A stretch of DNA of 34,034 nt, from the NCBI GenBank assembly GCA_964346075.1, contig CAYFTH010000022.1:1-34034 (forward strand). The letters run 5' to 3'. The position numbers were made by a program, and so were the translations under genes. The stretch's first letter is position 1. Each line of letters starts with the position of its first letter. Positions 15,602 through 24,755 of this stretch are shown here, piece by piece. Below the pieces are notes generated by a model. The model was given only the letters and a program-made list of their open reading frames with translations. It did no database searches and was not told the origin of the DNA. The stretch is from Brumimicrobium sp964346075 (GTDB lineage Bacteria > Bacteroidota > Bacteroidia > Flavobacteriales_D > Crocinitomicaceae).

Positions 15602-16669
15602 TTAAAGTGTATCGATGTTATTTAAATGCTCAAAGGATTTAGTCAATCTTTTAACGAATGACTGTTCTCCATCGCGCAACCATTTTCTGGGATCGTAAAA
15701 CTTTTTGTTAGGTTCGTCAGGACCATCTGGATTACCGATCTGTGTATTGAGGTATTCTTTCTTTTCATCCATGTAATCCCGCACTCCCTCGTTAAATGCG
15801 TACTGTAAATCGGTATCTAAATTCATCTTGATAATACCATATCCAATAGCCTCACGAATATCTTCAACAGATGAACCCGATCCTCCATGAAATACGAAGT
15901 CTACAGGATTTTTATCAGTGTTGTAGTGCTCCTGGATGTAGGATTGCGAATTTTTTAAAATTTTAGGTGTGAGTTGAACATTACCCGGACGATAAACACC
16001 GTGAACGTTTCCAAAAGCTGCAGCGATAGTGAATTGATCGCTTACTTTTTTTAGTTCTTCATAAGCATATGCCACTTCTTCCGGTTGCGTATATAGTCGT
16101 GCGTTGTCAACATCTGTGTTGTCGACGCCATCTTCTTCTCCACCAGTGATACCGAGCTCAATCTCCAACGTCATACCCATTTTACTCATGCGTTCAAGGT
16201 ATTTTTTACACGTCTGAATATTTTCCTCGAGCGGTTCTTCGGATAAGTCAATCATGTGAGAACTAAACAGTGGTTTACCCGTTTTTTCAAACTCTTTTTC
16301 GCTGGCATCGAGCAAGCCATCGATCCAGGGCAGTAATTTTTTTGCGCAATGATCGGTATGCAAAATAACTGTCGCGCCATAAATATCGGCGAGCTCATGA
16401 ATGTGTCGTGCTCCAGTAATACATCCTGCAATAGAAGCTTGTTGTTTGTCGTTGGGAAGGGATTTACCAGCGTTGAAATAACCACCTCCATTTGAAAACT
16501 GAATAATAATCGGGGAGTTGACTTTTGCTGCGGTCTCCATCGAAGCGTTCATCGTGTTGGACCCAACCACGTTTACTGCAGGAAGGGCAAACCCTTTCTC
16601 TTTAGCATAATTGAAGATCTTTTGCACTTCTTTTCCAGTTGCAACTCCAGGCTTGATATCATGTGACAT
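15602..16669 (-). CDS. fbaA: Class II fructose-bisphosphate aldolase
   Basis: A 355-aa zinc-dependent aldolase of the class IIA type (E. coli FbaA-like), which splits fructose 1,6-bisphosphate to dihydroxyacetone phosphate and glyceraldehyde 3-phosphate in glycolysis and runs in reverse in gluconeogenesis. Seen: the catalytic Asp106 and zinc ligand His107 in VILHTDHCAKK, the LEIELGITGGEEDGVDN loop with a zinc-ligand Glu, AAAFGNVHGVYRPGNV with a zinc-ligand His, and the phosphate-binding VFHGGSGSS plus KMNLDTDLQYA. Length and start are typical. A -7 box lies 23 bp upstream; accD follows 65 bp downstream. Confidence 0.96.
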   Translation of the reverse strand: MSHDIKPGVATGKEVQKIFNYAKEKGFALPAVNVVGSNTMNASMETAAKVNSPIIIQFSNGGGYFNAGKSLPNDKQQASIAGCITGARHIHELADIYGATVILHTDHCAKKLLPWIDGLLDASEKEFEKTGKPLFSSHMIDLSEEPLEENIQTCKKYLERMSKMGMTLEIELGITGGEEDGVDNTDVDNARLYTQPEEVAYAYEELKKVSDQFTIAAAFGNVHGVYRPGNVQLTPKILKNSQSYIQEHYNTDKNPVDFVFHGGSGSSVEDIREAIGYGIIKMNLDTDLQYAFNEGVRDYMDEKKEYLNTQIGNPDGPDEPNKKFYDPRKWLRDGEQSFVKRLTKSFEHLNNIDTL

Positions 16670-16691
16670 GTTCTTGCTTTTTTATCGTGAG

Positions 16692-16699
16692 CAAATGTA
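16692..16699 (-). promoter_or_regulatory. Candidate -7 promoter box of fbaA
   Basis: On the minus strand this reads TACATTTG, an exact TAnnTTTG match, 22 bp before the fbaA ATG. It lies in the 102-bp gap behind the SRPBCC gene, suggesting fbaA has its own promoter. Confidence 0.5.
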
Positions 16700-16771
16700 G
16701 TAATTATCTTTAAAAATGGCGATAAAGCACTCTAATGTATCAATAGTTTTGCCGAGGTTTAACCCAAAGGC

Positions 16772-17221
16772 CTAATCATTTTGTTCGTATTTTTCTTCAA
16801 CAAATTTTTTGAAATCATTCGCGTACTTCAACGATTGCTTTGTAAAACTTTTTTTACCGAATATGGAAAACAACTTCATAAGACCAGAAAAACGAAAATA
16901 ATTGGCAGTTGTATACAATGTTCTATTGTTATCAATAGATTCAAATTTATTGTCTACTTCGTTGTAAACACCTTTAACATGATAAGAGACGAGGTAAGAA
17001 TCGGGTAAGTTGGAACGCAAAACTATTTCTTTCATTTTCATCTTGCGTTTACCTATTGTGAAATGTAGCATTGTTTCTGCTCCTTCTTTACCTGGAGTAC
17101 CTTTTAATTGTTCAATACTTTCAAGACCTTTCATCCAGTCGTAGTAGTTTTCGGTATTTCTAAAAACATTGACGACTTTATTGAGTGGCTTATCAATTTC
17201 TACTTCTACGGTATACTTCAT
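16772..17221 (-). CDS. SRPBCC-fold protein
   Basis: A 149-aa soluble protein with the N-terminal pattern of the START/SRPBCC (polyketide cyclase-like) fold: VEVEIDKPLNKVVNVFRNTE, then YYDWMKGLESIEQLKGTPGK, and a long C-terminal helix (FTKQSLKYANDFKKFVEEKY). Proteins of this fold bind hydrophobic ligands in a central cavity; no ligand can be assigned. It is a stand-alone minus-strand gene between the sucAB terminator and fbaA, 102 bp from fbaA. The family call comes from the overall pattern rather than from a catalytic motif. Confidence 0.8.
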   Translation of the reverse strand: MKYTVEVEIDKPLNKVVNVFRNTENYYDWMKGLESIEQLKGTPGKEGAETMLHFTIGKRKMKMKEIVLRSNLPDSYLVSYHVKGVYNEVDNKFESIDNNRTLYTTANYFRFSGLMKLFSIFGKKSFTKQSLKYANDFKKFVEEKYEQND

Positions 17222-17326
17222 GAATCCTTTAAATTAACGTTTTACGTCAAATGCAATACTCAAAAACTCTTCTTAATTCCTATTGCATCAATATGTGAAG
17301 AACTAAGGTAATACGCATTTACAAAA

Positions 17327-17356
17327 AAAGGACTGCCCTTTTGAGAACAGTCCTTT
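17327..17356 (-). terminator. Intrinsic terminator of the sucA-sucB operon
   Basis: AAAGGACTG (17327-17335) and CAGTCCTTT (17348-17356) form a perfect nine-pair stem with a 12-nt loop. On the minus strand a run of seven T follows, 20 bp past the sucB stop. Confidence 0.85.
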
Positions 17357-17375
17357 GATAATGAGATTTCTTCGA

Positions 17376-18692
17376 TTATAATCCGAGTAGAACTTCATAC
17401 GGATCTGTCCCGCCAAAAATCATGCGCTCTGGATTTTCGAGCATTTCTTTTACTTTGACCAGAAAACTAACGCTCTCTTTACCATCAATGATACGATGAT
17501 CGTAAGATAAGGCAATGTACATGATCGGACGAATTTCAACTTTGCCATCTATGGCAACCGGACGTTCGACGATATTGTGCATACCTAAAATAGCTGATTG
17601 CGGCGGATTGATAATTGGTGTCGATAACATCGATCCAAATACGCCACCATTCGTAATAGTAAATGTTCCACCAGTCATTTCATCCGGAGTGATTTTACCA
17701 TCTCGTGCTTTAACGGCCAATCGTTTGACCTCTTTTTCAATTTCAGCTAAAGACATTTGTTCCGCATTTCGAATGACGGGAACCATCAGTCCTTTTGGTG
17801 ATGAAACGGCGATACCAACATCAGCATAATTGTGCGTAATCATTTCTTTTCCGTCAATCTGTGCGTTTACAGAAGGGTATAAATTGAGCGCTTCCGTACA
17901 CGCTTTTGTAAAGAATGACATGAAACCTAAACTCGTTTCATGGTGCTCAGCAAATTGTTTTTTATACTTCGCGCGGAGATCCATAATGGGTTTCATATCT
18001 ACCTCGTTGAAGGTAGTCAGCATCGCCATTTCATTTTTAACAGATACCAGACGCTCTGCTACTTTTCTGCGTAGCATAGACATCTTTTTGGCCTCTTGGT
18101 CACGTGTACCTCCCCATCCAGCGGTTGTCTCCGTATCGAATCCTGCAGCCATGGCTTCTACGACATCTTGTTTCGTAATACGACCATCTTTTCCTGTTCC
18201 TTTTATTTTGTCACCAGAGATGTCGTTTTCTTTCATCTTTTTAGCAGCAGCAGGAGATGCTGTTCCAGATGCATACGTTTCTTTTGAAGGACCCGGATCA
18301 GGTTTAGAGGATGAAGATTTAGTTTTCTCCTTTGATTCCTCTTGTTGGTCTTTCTGTTTCTTATCACTTTCGTTGGATTCCGATTTTGCTGTATCGTCAT
18401 CGCTACCGGTCGTAGATTTTTCTTCCGGAGCATCTTCTTTTTCTGGAGCCTCAGCAGACGTGTCGATCAAGCATACCACTTGTCCAACTTCTACAGTATC
18501 TCCTTCTTCCGCTTTCAGTGTTACGGTGCCCGATGCCTCAGCTGGCAGTTCGAGTGTTGCTTTATCGGAATCGACTTCTGCAATGGTTTGATCTTTATCG
18601 ACGTAATCACCGTCTGATACGAGCCATTCTGCAATCTCCACTTCGGAAATTGACTCTCCCGGGCTCGGTACTTTCATTTCTATAACTGACAT
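17376..18692 (-). CDS. sucB: 2-oxoglutarate dehydrogenase E2 component (dihydrolipoyllysine succinyltransferase)
   Basis: A 438-aa E2 core subunit that passes the succinyl group from the E1-generated lipoyl thioester to CoA. The N-terminal lipoyl domain (1-75) carries the lipoylation site Lys44 in VDSDKATLELPAE. A long acidic/Ser/Lys linker (about 78-143) is followed by the peripheral subunit-binding domain (about 144-180, with KIKGTGKDGRITKQDV) and the catalytic acyltransferase domain with NEVDMKPIMDLR, ITNGGVFGSMLSTPIINPPQ and the active-site SYDHRIIDG (His399, Asp403). Length is normal. It begins 18 bp after sucA, so the two form an operon ending at the hairpin at 17327-17356. The E3 gene is elsewhere. 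Confidence 0.95.
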   Translation of the reverse strand: MSVIEMKVPSPGESISEVEIAEWLVSDGDYVDKDQTIAEVDSDKATLELPAEASGTVTLKAEEGDTVEVGQVVCLIDTSAEAPEKEDAPEEKSTTGSDDDTAKSESNESDKKQKDQQEESKEKTKSSSSKPDPGPSKETYASGTASPAAAKKMKENDISGDKIKGTGKDGRITKQDVVEAMAAGFDTETTAGWGGTRDQEAKKMSMLRRKVAERLVSVKNEMAMLTTFNEVDMKPIMDLRAKYKKQFAEHHETSLGFMSFFTKACTEALNLYPSVNAQIDGKEMITHNYADVGIAVSSPKGLMVPVIRNAEQMSLAEIEKEVKRLAVKARDGKITPDEMTGGTFTITNGGVFGSMLSTPIINPPQSAILGMHNIVERPVAIDGKVEIRPIMYIALSYDHRIIDGKESVSFLVKVKEMLENPERMIFGGTDPYEVLLGL

Positions 18693-18710
18693 GTCTTTTT
18701 AATGTTATTA

Positions 18711-21434
18711 CTATTTGGCAGCTTTTGCTGCGTATTCAAACAGATTATTATACAATTGATTTAATCTTCTGAGGTGAATTTCTTTGGCTCCTGCAGCCGG
18801 TGCAGCACTCGCTTGACGAGAAACACATTTCAAATCAAGATGTCTTAGATTCATCGCCATATATGTCCACGCTCCCATATTTTCAGGTTCTTCCTGAGCC
18901 CAAATGATGTTTTTAGCTTTTTTGTATTTACCCAAAACCTTGTTAATTTGATCAAGCGGGAGTGGGTATAATTGCTCGATTCGTACAAAAGCCATGTTTT
19001 TGACATCGCGACGTTCTGCTTCCGCTATGAAGTCATAGTAAGCTTTTCCAGAACACAAGACAACACTTGTGGCTGTTTTATGAAGGTCGTTGGGATCGTC
19101 AATGACTTCTTTGAAACTACCCTTTTCGAGATCCTCTAACTTCGATACGGCTTTCGGATAACGCAATAATAATTTCGGTGAAAAAACGATTAAAGGTTTA
19201 CGGAAATTGCGTTTTAGTTGACGACGTAATAGGTGGAAGTGATTTGCTGGAGTTGTTGAATTTACCACCTGAATGTTCAGGTCGCCACAACTTTGCAGAA
19301 AACGTTCCATTCGCCCAGAAGAGTGCTCAGAACCCTGACCTTCATAACCGTGAGGTAACAGCACAACGAGTCCTGATTGAATATTCCATTTATCCTCTCC
19401 AACCGTTATAAATTGGTCGAACATGATTTGTGCGCCATTCATAAAATCACCAAATTGCGCCTCCCATATCGTTAATCCTTCAGGTCGAGCGAGTGAATAT
19501 CCGTAATCAAATCCGAGTACGCCATATTCTGATAGAGACGAATTGTAAATGGACATGGGCGCCTGTCCTTCTTCGAGGTTATTCAGTGTGATAATTTCCT
19601 CTTCATCATCTTCTGTTTTTATAACAGCGTGACGGTGAGAAAAAGTACCGCGCTCAACATCCTGTCCAGAAACACGTACAGCGTGGCCTTCCACTAAAAG
19701 TGTTGCGTAAGCCAGCATTTCAGCCATTCCCCAGTCGAGTTTATTATCCTCAATCATGCTGGTGCGCTCCTTGAACAACTTTTTGACTTTTCTGAAAATT
19801 TTCTTGTCGTCGGGCAACTCAGCCAGTTTTTTACCCAATTCGATGAGTCGATCTTTAGGTACTCCGGTGACGTGACTCTGTTTAAAGTCGTCTTCCGTTG
19901 CGTAACCCATATCTTTCCATAAGTCACCCAGGAAGTTGGTTACATTTATCTTTTCTTGCTTTTTAGAAGCTTCAAATCGATCGTTGAGTTTATCATCCAA
20001 ACGCTTTTTTAAAGCATCATCAAATTTCTTGTCAATGACACCCTCTTCAATCAGTTGATCGCGAAAAATTTCTCGCGGATTGGGGTGCTTAGAAAGTGCT
20101 TTATAGAGCTTAGGTTGCGTAAATTTCGGTTCATCACCCTCATTATGACCGTACTTTCTGTAGCACAAGAGATCAATGAATATGTCCATGTGGAACTCCT
20201 GACGGTACTCCAATGCAATAAGAAATGTTTGAGCAACTGCTTCTACATCATCACCGTTTACGTGAAAAACAGGACTCAGTGTTGTTTTACCGACGTCAGT
20301 ACAATACGTGCTTGAGCGTCCATCCCGATAATTAGTGGTAAATCCAACCTGATTATTTACAACAATGTGGATTGTTCCTCCAGTGCGGTAACCGTCCAGC
20401 TGCGCCATTTGAATTACTTCGTATGCGACTCCCTGACCTGCAATTGCAGCGTCTCCATGAACGAGAATGGGAACAATTTTATCCTCTGATTTTAAATAAT
20501 CATCAATCTTGGCTCGTACGATACCTTCCACAACGGGATCTACCGCTTCGAGGTGAGAAGGATTCGGAGCTAAAGTGAGCTGCAAGTCTTTTCCACTCAC
20601 GTTGATATTGCGCGTTTGCCCCAAGTGATATTTTACATCGCCATCGAAAGAATCATCGTCATCAAACTCTTTTCCTTCAAACTCTCCAAATAGTTCTTCG
20701 ATATCTTTGTCAAAAATATTGACGAGGGTATTGAGACGTCCGCGGTGAGCCATTCCCATCACAAACTCCTCCACGCCGAGTTGGGCTCCTTTGCGAACGA
20801 GTCGCTCAAGTCCCGCTATCAGGGCTTCACCACCTTCAATTGAAAAGCGTTTTTGCCCGACATACTTGCGTTGGAGAAATTGCTCAAAGAGCGTGGCTTC
20901 GCTCAATTTCTCAAAAATTTTCTTTTTATCTTCATTACTGAATTTTGGCCGGTTGTCCAGCTCCAGCTTATCCATGAACCACTTTTTGCGTTCAGGTTTG
21001 CGGATGTAGTGGAATTCAAGTCCAATACTTTCGCAATAAGCTGCCTCGAGGTGAGTGATAATATCTTTAAGTTTTGCAGTGCCCAGTCCAATCTCTGAAC
21101 CTGCTTGAAACTCTTTTTCGAGGTCTGATTTCTCCAGTCCGAAATTCACAATATCGAGCGTAGGTCGATATTTTCTTCGCTCACGCACAGGATTGGTGCG
21201 CGTAAAGAGGTGGCCTCGAGATCGGTAACCTTCAATCAGATTAATAACCTTAAATTCCTTTTGGAAATTTTCGGGGACTTCACCTCCTTCTTCATAATTC
21301 GTTTGCGAAAATTCAAAACCTTCGAAAAACTTTCTCCACCCTTCGTCGACACTATTGGGATCTTCTTTGTACGAAGCGTACAATTTGTCAATTGCATTGA
21401 CATCGGCATTGCCTATATATGATATATTATCCAT
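18711..21434 (-). CDS. sucA: 2-oxoglutarate dehydrogenase E1 component
   Basis: A 907-aa thiamin-diphosphate-dependent decarboxylase that starts the TCA-cycle conversion of 2-oxoglutarate to succinyl-CoA. The short N-terminal E1o segment (YIGNADVNAIDKLYASYKED) probably docks on the E2 core. Conserved stretches include GMAHRGRLN at 227-235, YHLGQTRN near 269, NPSHLEAVDPVVEG at 291-304, HGDAAIAGQGVAYE at 326-339, the cofactor-binding HIVVNNQVGFTTN, RKYGHNEGDEPKFTQP, and in the C-terminal half VLLPHGYEGQGSEHSSGRME and WAQEEPENMGAW. Length is usual for bacterial E1o. It is the first gene of sucA-sucB; a -7 box lies 25 bp upstream. Confidence 0.96.
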   Translation of the reverse strand: MDNISYIGNADVNAIDKLYASYKEDPNSVDEGWRKFFEGFEFSQTNYEEGGEVPENFQKEFKVINLIEGYRSRGHLFTRTNPVRERRKYRPTLDIVNFGLEKSDLEKEFQAGSEIGLGTAKLKDIITHLEAAYCESIGLEFHYIRKPERKKWFMDKLELDNRPKFSNEDKKKIFEKLSEATLFEQFLQRKYVGQKRFSIEGGEALIAGLERLVRKGAQLGVEEFVMGMAHRGRLNTLVNIFDKDIEELFGEFEGKEFDDDDSFDGDVKYHLGQTRNINVSGKDLQLTLAPNPSHLEAVDPVVEGIVRAKIDDYLKSEDKIVPILVHGDAAIAGQGVAYEVIQMAQLDGYRTGGTIHIVVNNQVGFTTNYRDGRSSTYCTDVGKTTLSPVFHVNGDDVEAVAQTFLIALEYRQEFHMDIFIDLLCYRKYGHNEGDEPKFTQPKLYKALSKHPNPREIFRDQLIEEGVIDKKFDDALKKRLDDKLNDRFEASKKQEKINVTNFLGDLWKDMGYATEDDFKQSHVTGVPKDRLIELGKKLAELPDDKKIFRKVKKLFKERTSMIEDNKLDWGMAEMLAYATLLVEGHAVRVSGQDVERGTFSHRHAVIKTEDDEEEIITLNNLEEGQAPMSIYNSSLSEYGVLGFDYGYSLARPEGLTIWEAQFGDFMNGAQIMFDQFITVGEDKWNIQSGLVVLLPHGYEGQGSEHSSGRMERFLQSCGDLNIQVVNSTTPANHFHLLRRQLKRNFRKPLIVFSPKLLLRYPKAVSKLEDLEKGSFKEVIDDPNDLHKTATSVVLCSGKAYYDFIAEAERRDVKNMAFVRIEQLYPLPLDQINKVLGKYKKAKNIIWAQEEPENMGAWTYMAMNLRHLDLKCVSRQASAAPAAGAKEIHLRRLNQLYNNLFEYAAKAAK

Positions 21435-21459
21435 GTTGTTTTTAACATTTATGGAAACA

Positions 21460-21467
21460 CAAAGCTA
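21460..21467 (-). promoter_or_regulatory. Candidate -7 promoter box of sucA-sucB
   Basis: On the minus strand TAGCTTTG matches TAnnTTTG and lies 25 bp before the sucA ATG. The gap 21435-21801 (367 bp) holds this box, two small inverted repeats further upstream (CGTG-AAT-CACG at 21658-21668 and GTCTTA/TAAGAC at 21670-21688) of unknown meaning, and the terminator of the 911-aa gene. Confidence 0.5.
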
Positions 21468-21732
21468 CAATTTTCTTAGAGTTATTACATGTGAATGGGG
21501 TGTTTTGTTTATCTAATTTGAAGATGATACAGAATTATGCAGGTGAAGATTATTTATTATATTTTTGAATATTGGTTAATTTCTTCATCAGAATCTTTGT
21601 TAAGCCCCATTAACCAGGTTTATATAAAATTAGAGTTCCTGGGATTAATCGGAGATACGTGAATCACGCGTCTTAGGCGTTTTAAGACATTCTAAGGTAG
21701 ATGTAGAGAAAAATGAGATGATCAAACAAAAA

Positions 21733-21776
21733 AGCGGTGCTAACATTGAAATGTCACTTTCATCTTTAGCACTGCT
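21733..21776 (-). terminator. Intrinsic terminator of the 911-aa T9SS protein gene
   Basis: AGCGGTGCTAA (21733-21743) pairs with TTAGCACTGCT (21766-21776), 11 pairs with one G-T, around a 22-nt loop. Read on the minus strand it is followed by a run of six T. It lies 25 bp past the stop codon at 21802. Confidence 0.8.
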
Positions 21777-21801
21777 TCAGTATGTACTATATCTCGCTTA
21801 T

Positions 21802-24537
21802 CTACTCTTTTATTATTCGATATATTGCTGAGTCGATTTCTACAATATAAACACCTGTCTCTTTTTTAGATAAGTCAATTTTATTGTTCTGATCATTTAG
21901 AATACCTCTGGCAATCCTTTTTCCTGTCACGTCAATTACCTCGTAAGTTGAGTTTTCAGAATAATTTTCAACAGTAAATAAACCACGTGAGGGGTTAGGA
22001 TAAATTCGAAGGTTACTTTCCTTGACATCAGTAGTGAGGTTTAAGACTTCGAACTGATAACAGTCTGACGTATCAGAACAACCATTGCTCGTTATTTCAA
22101 CAGCGTAAGTTCCGCTTTCTGCAGGGGTGTAGCTCTGGTCTGTGGCGCCTGTTATGATACTATTAGTTGAACAGTCTATCCACTGGTAACTGGAATTGTT
22201 TTGGTCAGCACTTAACGCGGTACTGTTAAGCGTTACTCCTGTATTAACTGTGTTTATTGTCAAAACAAGGTTTACCGTGGAATCACAGCCATCCACACTT
22301 GATAGCGTAGAACTGTAAGTGCCACTCGTATTATAGGTCGTATTATTCAATGGCCAGGTGTAACTATTGCAAGCTTCTTTAGTTTCTGTTCCATTAAGAT
22401 TGCTGTTTACCGTAAGTGTTGTAACGATTAATGAATCACAGCCTGAGGTAGTTATTAACGTGTCCGTATAAACTCCGGCTTGTGTCTGATAGTCATTTTG
22501 AAGAAAAATACTGTCATTAGGACAGATTTCGGCTGAAACAGAAGTGGAAGGGATAGTATTTACTACGAGTGATTTAGAATATATACTGTCACATCCTTCA
22601 GTCGTCGTGTGATTATCATAATATACTCCCGCTGTTTTTCGGTATTGACCGTAAATCAATAAACTATCTCCATCACAGATTTCGGAAGTTCCCTCATTGA
22701 TGTTATAACTTGGATTCGATGTGATATTTAAACTTTGTACAAGGGAGTTTCCGCAGGAATTCACTGCATAAACTTCAATTGGTCCACCACTTTGATCAGG
22801 TGTTATTGTAATTGAATTACTGGTTGAAGAACCCGACCAGCCAGATGGAATGGTCCAGTCGTAAGAAGTTGCGCCGGAAACTGGATCAACGCTATACGTG
22901 ACAGCGTTATCAGAACAAACCGTTGCCAAACCATTTATCGGATTTGGCTGAGCTGTTGGTACACAACTTCCAGTACTAAAAGTTCGCTGTCTCCAGGCTG
23001 AGGTATCGACATTATTGATAGCCCTTACTCTCCAAAAATAGATCTGATTGGTAAAAAGAGCTCCAGTAAATTCATAAGTATCATTATTACTGTTACTTGA
23101 ATTGATATAAGTTTTGTTCACCTCAGTGAATTCTGTGGAGTTGAAAGCGTTAACAGTATCGATCTGATACTGATAAAGTACTATCCCATCATGAGCGTTC
23201 CAGTTGGTATTGATGCCGCTGGTATTAATGTTGGTGACTTGGTTATTTGGATAGGTTAAGTTGACATAGTCCCGTGTATCGAAATTCCTAACCACAGACC
23301 ACTCTGATGTATCCACAGCATTTCTGGCTCTTACTCTCCAGTGATAGGTTTTTCCAAAAAAGAGATCTTCAACGGAGTGCTTTGTATCAGAATTAGAATT
23401 GCTCGAATTTATATAAGTATTGGACACGTTTAAGATCACTGGGGAATTAAAGTTTGCCGAAGTATCGAGTTCCAGATCATAATACTCCACACCGTCGTGA
23501 GCATCCCAGTTCACCGCTGTTCCGGTCCACGTTGTTGCTCCTGATAGAGGACCGTCGAGTGTGACGTCTTCCCTGGTCGTAAAATTCCTAACAACAGACC
23601 ACTCTGATGTATCCACTGCATTTCTGGCTCTCACTCTCCAGTGATAGGTTTTTCCAAAAAAGAGATCTTCAACGGAGTGCTTTGTATCAGAATTAGAATT
23701 GCTCGAATTTATATAAGTATTGGACACGTTTAAGATCACTGGGGAATTAAAGTTTGCCGAAGTATCGAGTTCCAGATCGTAAAACTCCACGCCGTCGTGA
23801 GCATTCCAGTCAACCGATGTTCCTGTCCACGTTGTTGCTCCTGAGAGAGGAGCCTCGAGTGTGACGTCTTCCCTGGTCGTGAAATTCCTAACAACAGACC
23901 ACTCTGATGTATCCACTGCATTTCTGGCTCTCACTCTCCAGTGATAGGTTTTTCCAAAAAAGAGATCTTCAACGGAGTGCTTTGTATCAGAATTAGAATT
24001 GCTCGAATTTATATAAGTATTGGACACGTTTAAGATCACTGGGGAATTAAAGTTTGCCGAAGTATCGAGTTCCAGATCGTAAAACTCCACGCCGTCGTGA
24101 GCATTCCAGTCAACCGATGTTCCTGTCCATGTTGTTGCGCCTGACGAAGGAGCATCTAAATTGACATAGTCTCTCGTGTCAAAAGAACGTTGTACCCAGG
24201 CGGATGTGTCACCCGCAACATACGCTCTTACGCGCCAATAATAGGTCGAACCAAAATACAGATCTTCAACGTAAAGTTTTGTGTCTGAATTGTTGTCTGA
24301 GCTATTGATATAAGCTTTGACATGACTGGCTAATACAGGTGAATTGAAATTCTGACTTGTATCAATTTGTATTTCATAATTTTCTGAATTGGTCACGGCA
24401 TCCCAATTGAGATTTTCACCTGTCCATACTGTAGCTCCATTATTAGGGGAAACCAACGCTGGTGAGCTCCACTGAGCAAAATTCCAGCTAACTAAGCCTG
24501 TGATAAAAATTAAAGTTAAGTATAAACGTGACTTCAT
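21802..24537 (-). CDS. T9SS-exported repeat protein with FnIII-like units and type A sorting domain
   Basis: A 911-aa secreted or cell-surface protein. It has a signal peptide (residues 1-21), five FnIII-like units of about 100 aa (roughly 25-525; each with TYxWRVRAxNxVDTSxWS and a TWTG start), a PKD-like domain (about 528-610, with SYDWTIPSGWSG), three short Cys-rich units each ending in GCDS (about 611-765), an Ig-like YQW...ISGATDQSYT-type module (about 775-835), and the C-terminal type A sorting domain beginning NLRIYPNPSRGLFTV and ending GVYIVEIDSAIYRIIKE. Export across the outer membrane by the type IX system is inferred from that domain. No enzyme domain is visible, so adhesion or matrix binding is the likely role. 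Units 2-4 are nearly identical at DNA level. A -7 box lies upstream and a terminator downstream. Confidence 0.9.
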   Translation of the reverse strand: MKSRLYLTLIFITGLVSWNFAQWSSPALVSPNNGATVWTGENLNWDAVTNSENYEIQIDTSQNFNSPVLASHVKAYINSSDNNSDTKLYVEDLYFGSTYYWRVRAYVAGDTSAWVQRSFDTRDYVNLDAPSSGATTWTGTSVDWNAHDGVEFYDLELDTSANFNSPVILNVSNTYINSSNSNSDTKHSVEDLFFGKTYHWRVRARNAVDTSEWSVVRNFTTREDVTLEAPLSGATTWTGTSVDWNAHDGVEFYDLELDTSANFNSPVILNVSNTYINSSNSNSDTKHSVEDLFFGKTYHWRVRARNAVDTSEWSVVRNFTTREDVTLDGPLSGATTWTGTAVNWDAHDGVEYYDLELDTSANFNSPVILNVSNTYINSSNSNSDTKHSVEDLFFGKTYHWRVRARNAVDTSEWSVVRNFDTRDYVNLTYPNNQVTNINTSGINTNWNAHDGIVLYQYQIDTVNAFNSTEFTEVNKTYINSSNSNNDTYEFTGALFTNQIYFWRVRAINNVDTSAWRQRTFSTGSCVPTAQPNPINGLATVCSDNAVTYSVDPVSGATSYDWTIPSGWSGSSTSNSITITPDQSGGPIEVYAVNSCGNSLVQSLNITSNPSYNINEGTSEICDGDSLLIYGQYRKTAGVYYDNHTTTEGCDSIYSKSLVVNTIPSTSVSAEICPNDSIFLQNDYQTQAGVYTDTLITTSGCDSLIVTTLTVNSNLNGTETKEACNSYTWPLNNTTYNTSGTYSSTLSSVDGCDSTVNLVLTINTVNTGVTLNSTALSADQNNSSYQWIDCSTNSIITGATDQSYTPAESGTYAVEITSNGCSDTSDCYQFEVLNLTTDVKESNLRIYPNPSRGLFTVENYSENSTYEVIDVTGKRIARGILNDQNNKIDLSKKETGVYIVEIDSAIYRIIKE
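23281..24180 (-). repeat. Three tandem 300-bp near-identical repeats inside the T9SS protein gene
   Basis: Copies start at about 23281, 23581 and 23881 with an exact 300-bp period (100 codons, in frame). The 138-bp blocks at 23341-23478, 23641-23778 and 23941-24078 appear identical by eye; the remaining parts differ at scattered positions. More diverged units flank the array on both sides. Confidence 0.93.
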
Positions 24538-24582
24538 AAAAAATTAGATTACTTGTTCAATTTACTCGTATAGTATAGGTCA

Positions 24583-24590
24583 CAAAAGTA
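24583..24590 (-). promoter_or_regulatory. Candidate -7 promoter box of the 911-aa T9SS protein gene
   Basis: On the minus strand this reads TACTTTTG (TAnnTTTG), 45 bp before the ATG at 24537, with TTG (24606-24608) 15 bp further upstream as a possible -33 element. Confidence 0.5.
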
Positions 24591-24755
24591 CTTATAATTG
24601 ATCAACAACTTAAAAAAAATGTGGGGTACATTTGAGAGTACAAAAGATAAAACAACCTGAATCGTAACACTTTATTATGCACATTGTTTGATAGTGTGAT
24701 AAATATTAAAGGAAAACCCATGAATATGGAAGCGTAGAATTTGGGAGGCATTATT

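Noticed and set aside
17830..18591. Long plus-strand ORF (253 codons) opposite sucB
   Set aside because: It is antisense to the lipoyl, linker and subunit-binding regions of sucB, and its Ser/Phe-rich sequence is what the reverse of an acidic/Lys/Ser linker gives.
23281..24180. Evenly spaced repeats considered as a CRISPR-like array
   Set aside because: The repeats are 300 bp, in frame within one long gene, and encode protein units; no short direct repeats with unique spacers are present.
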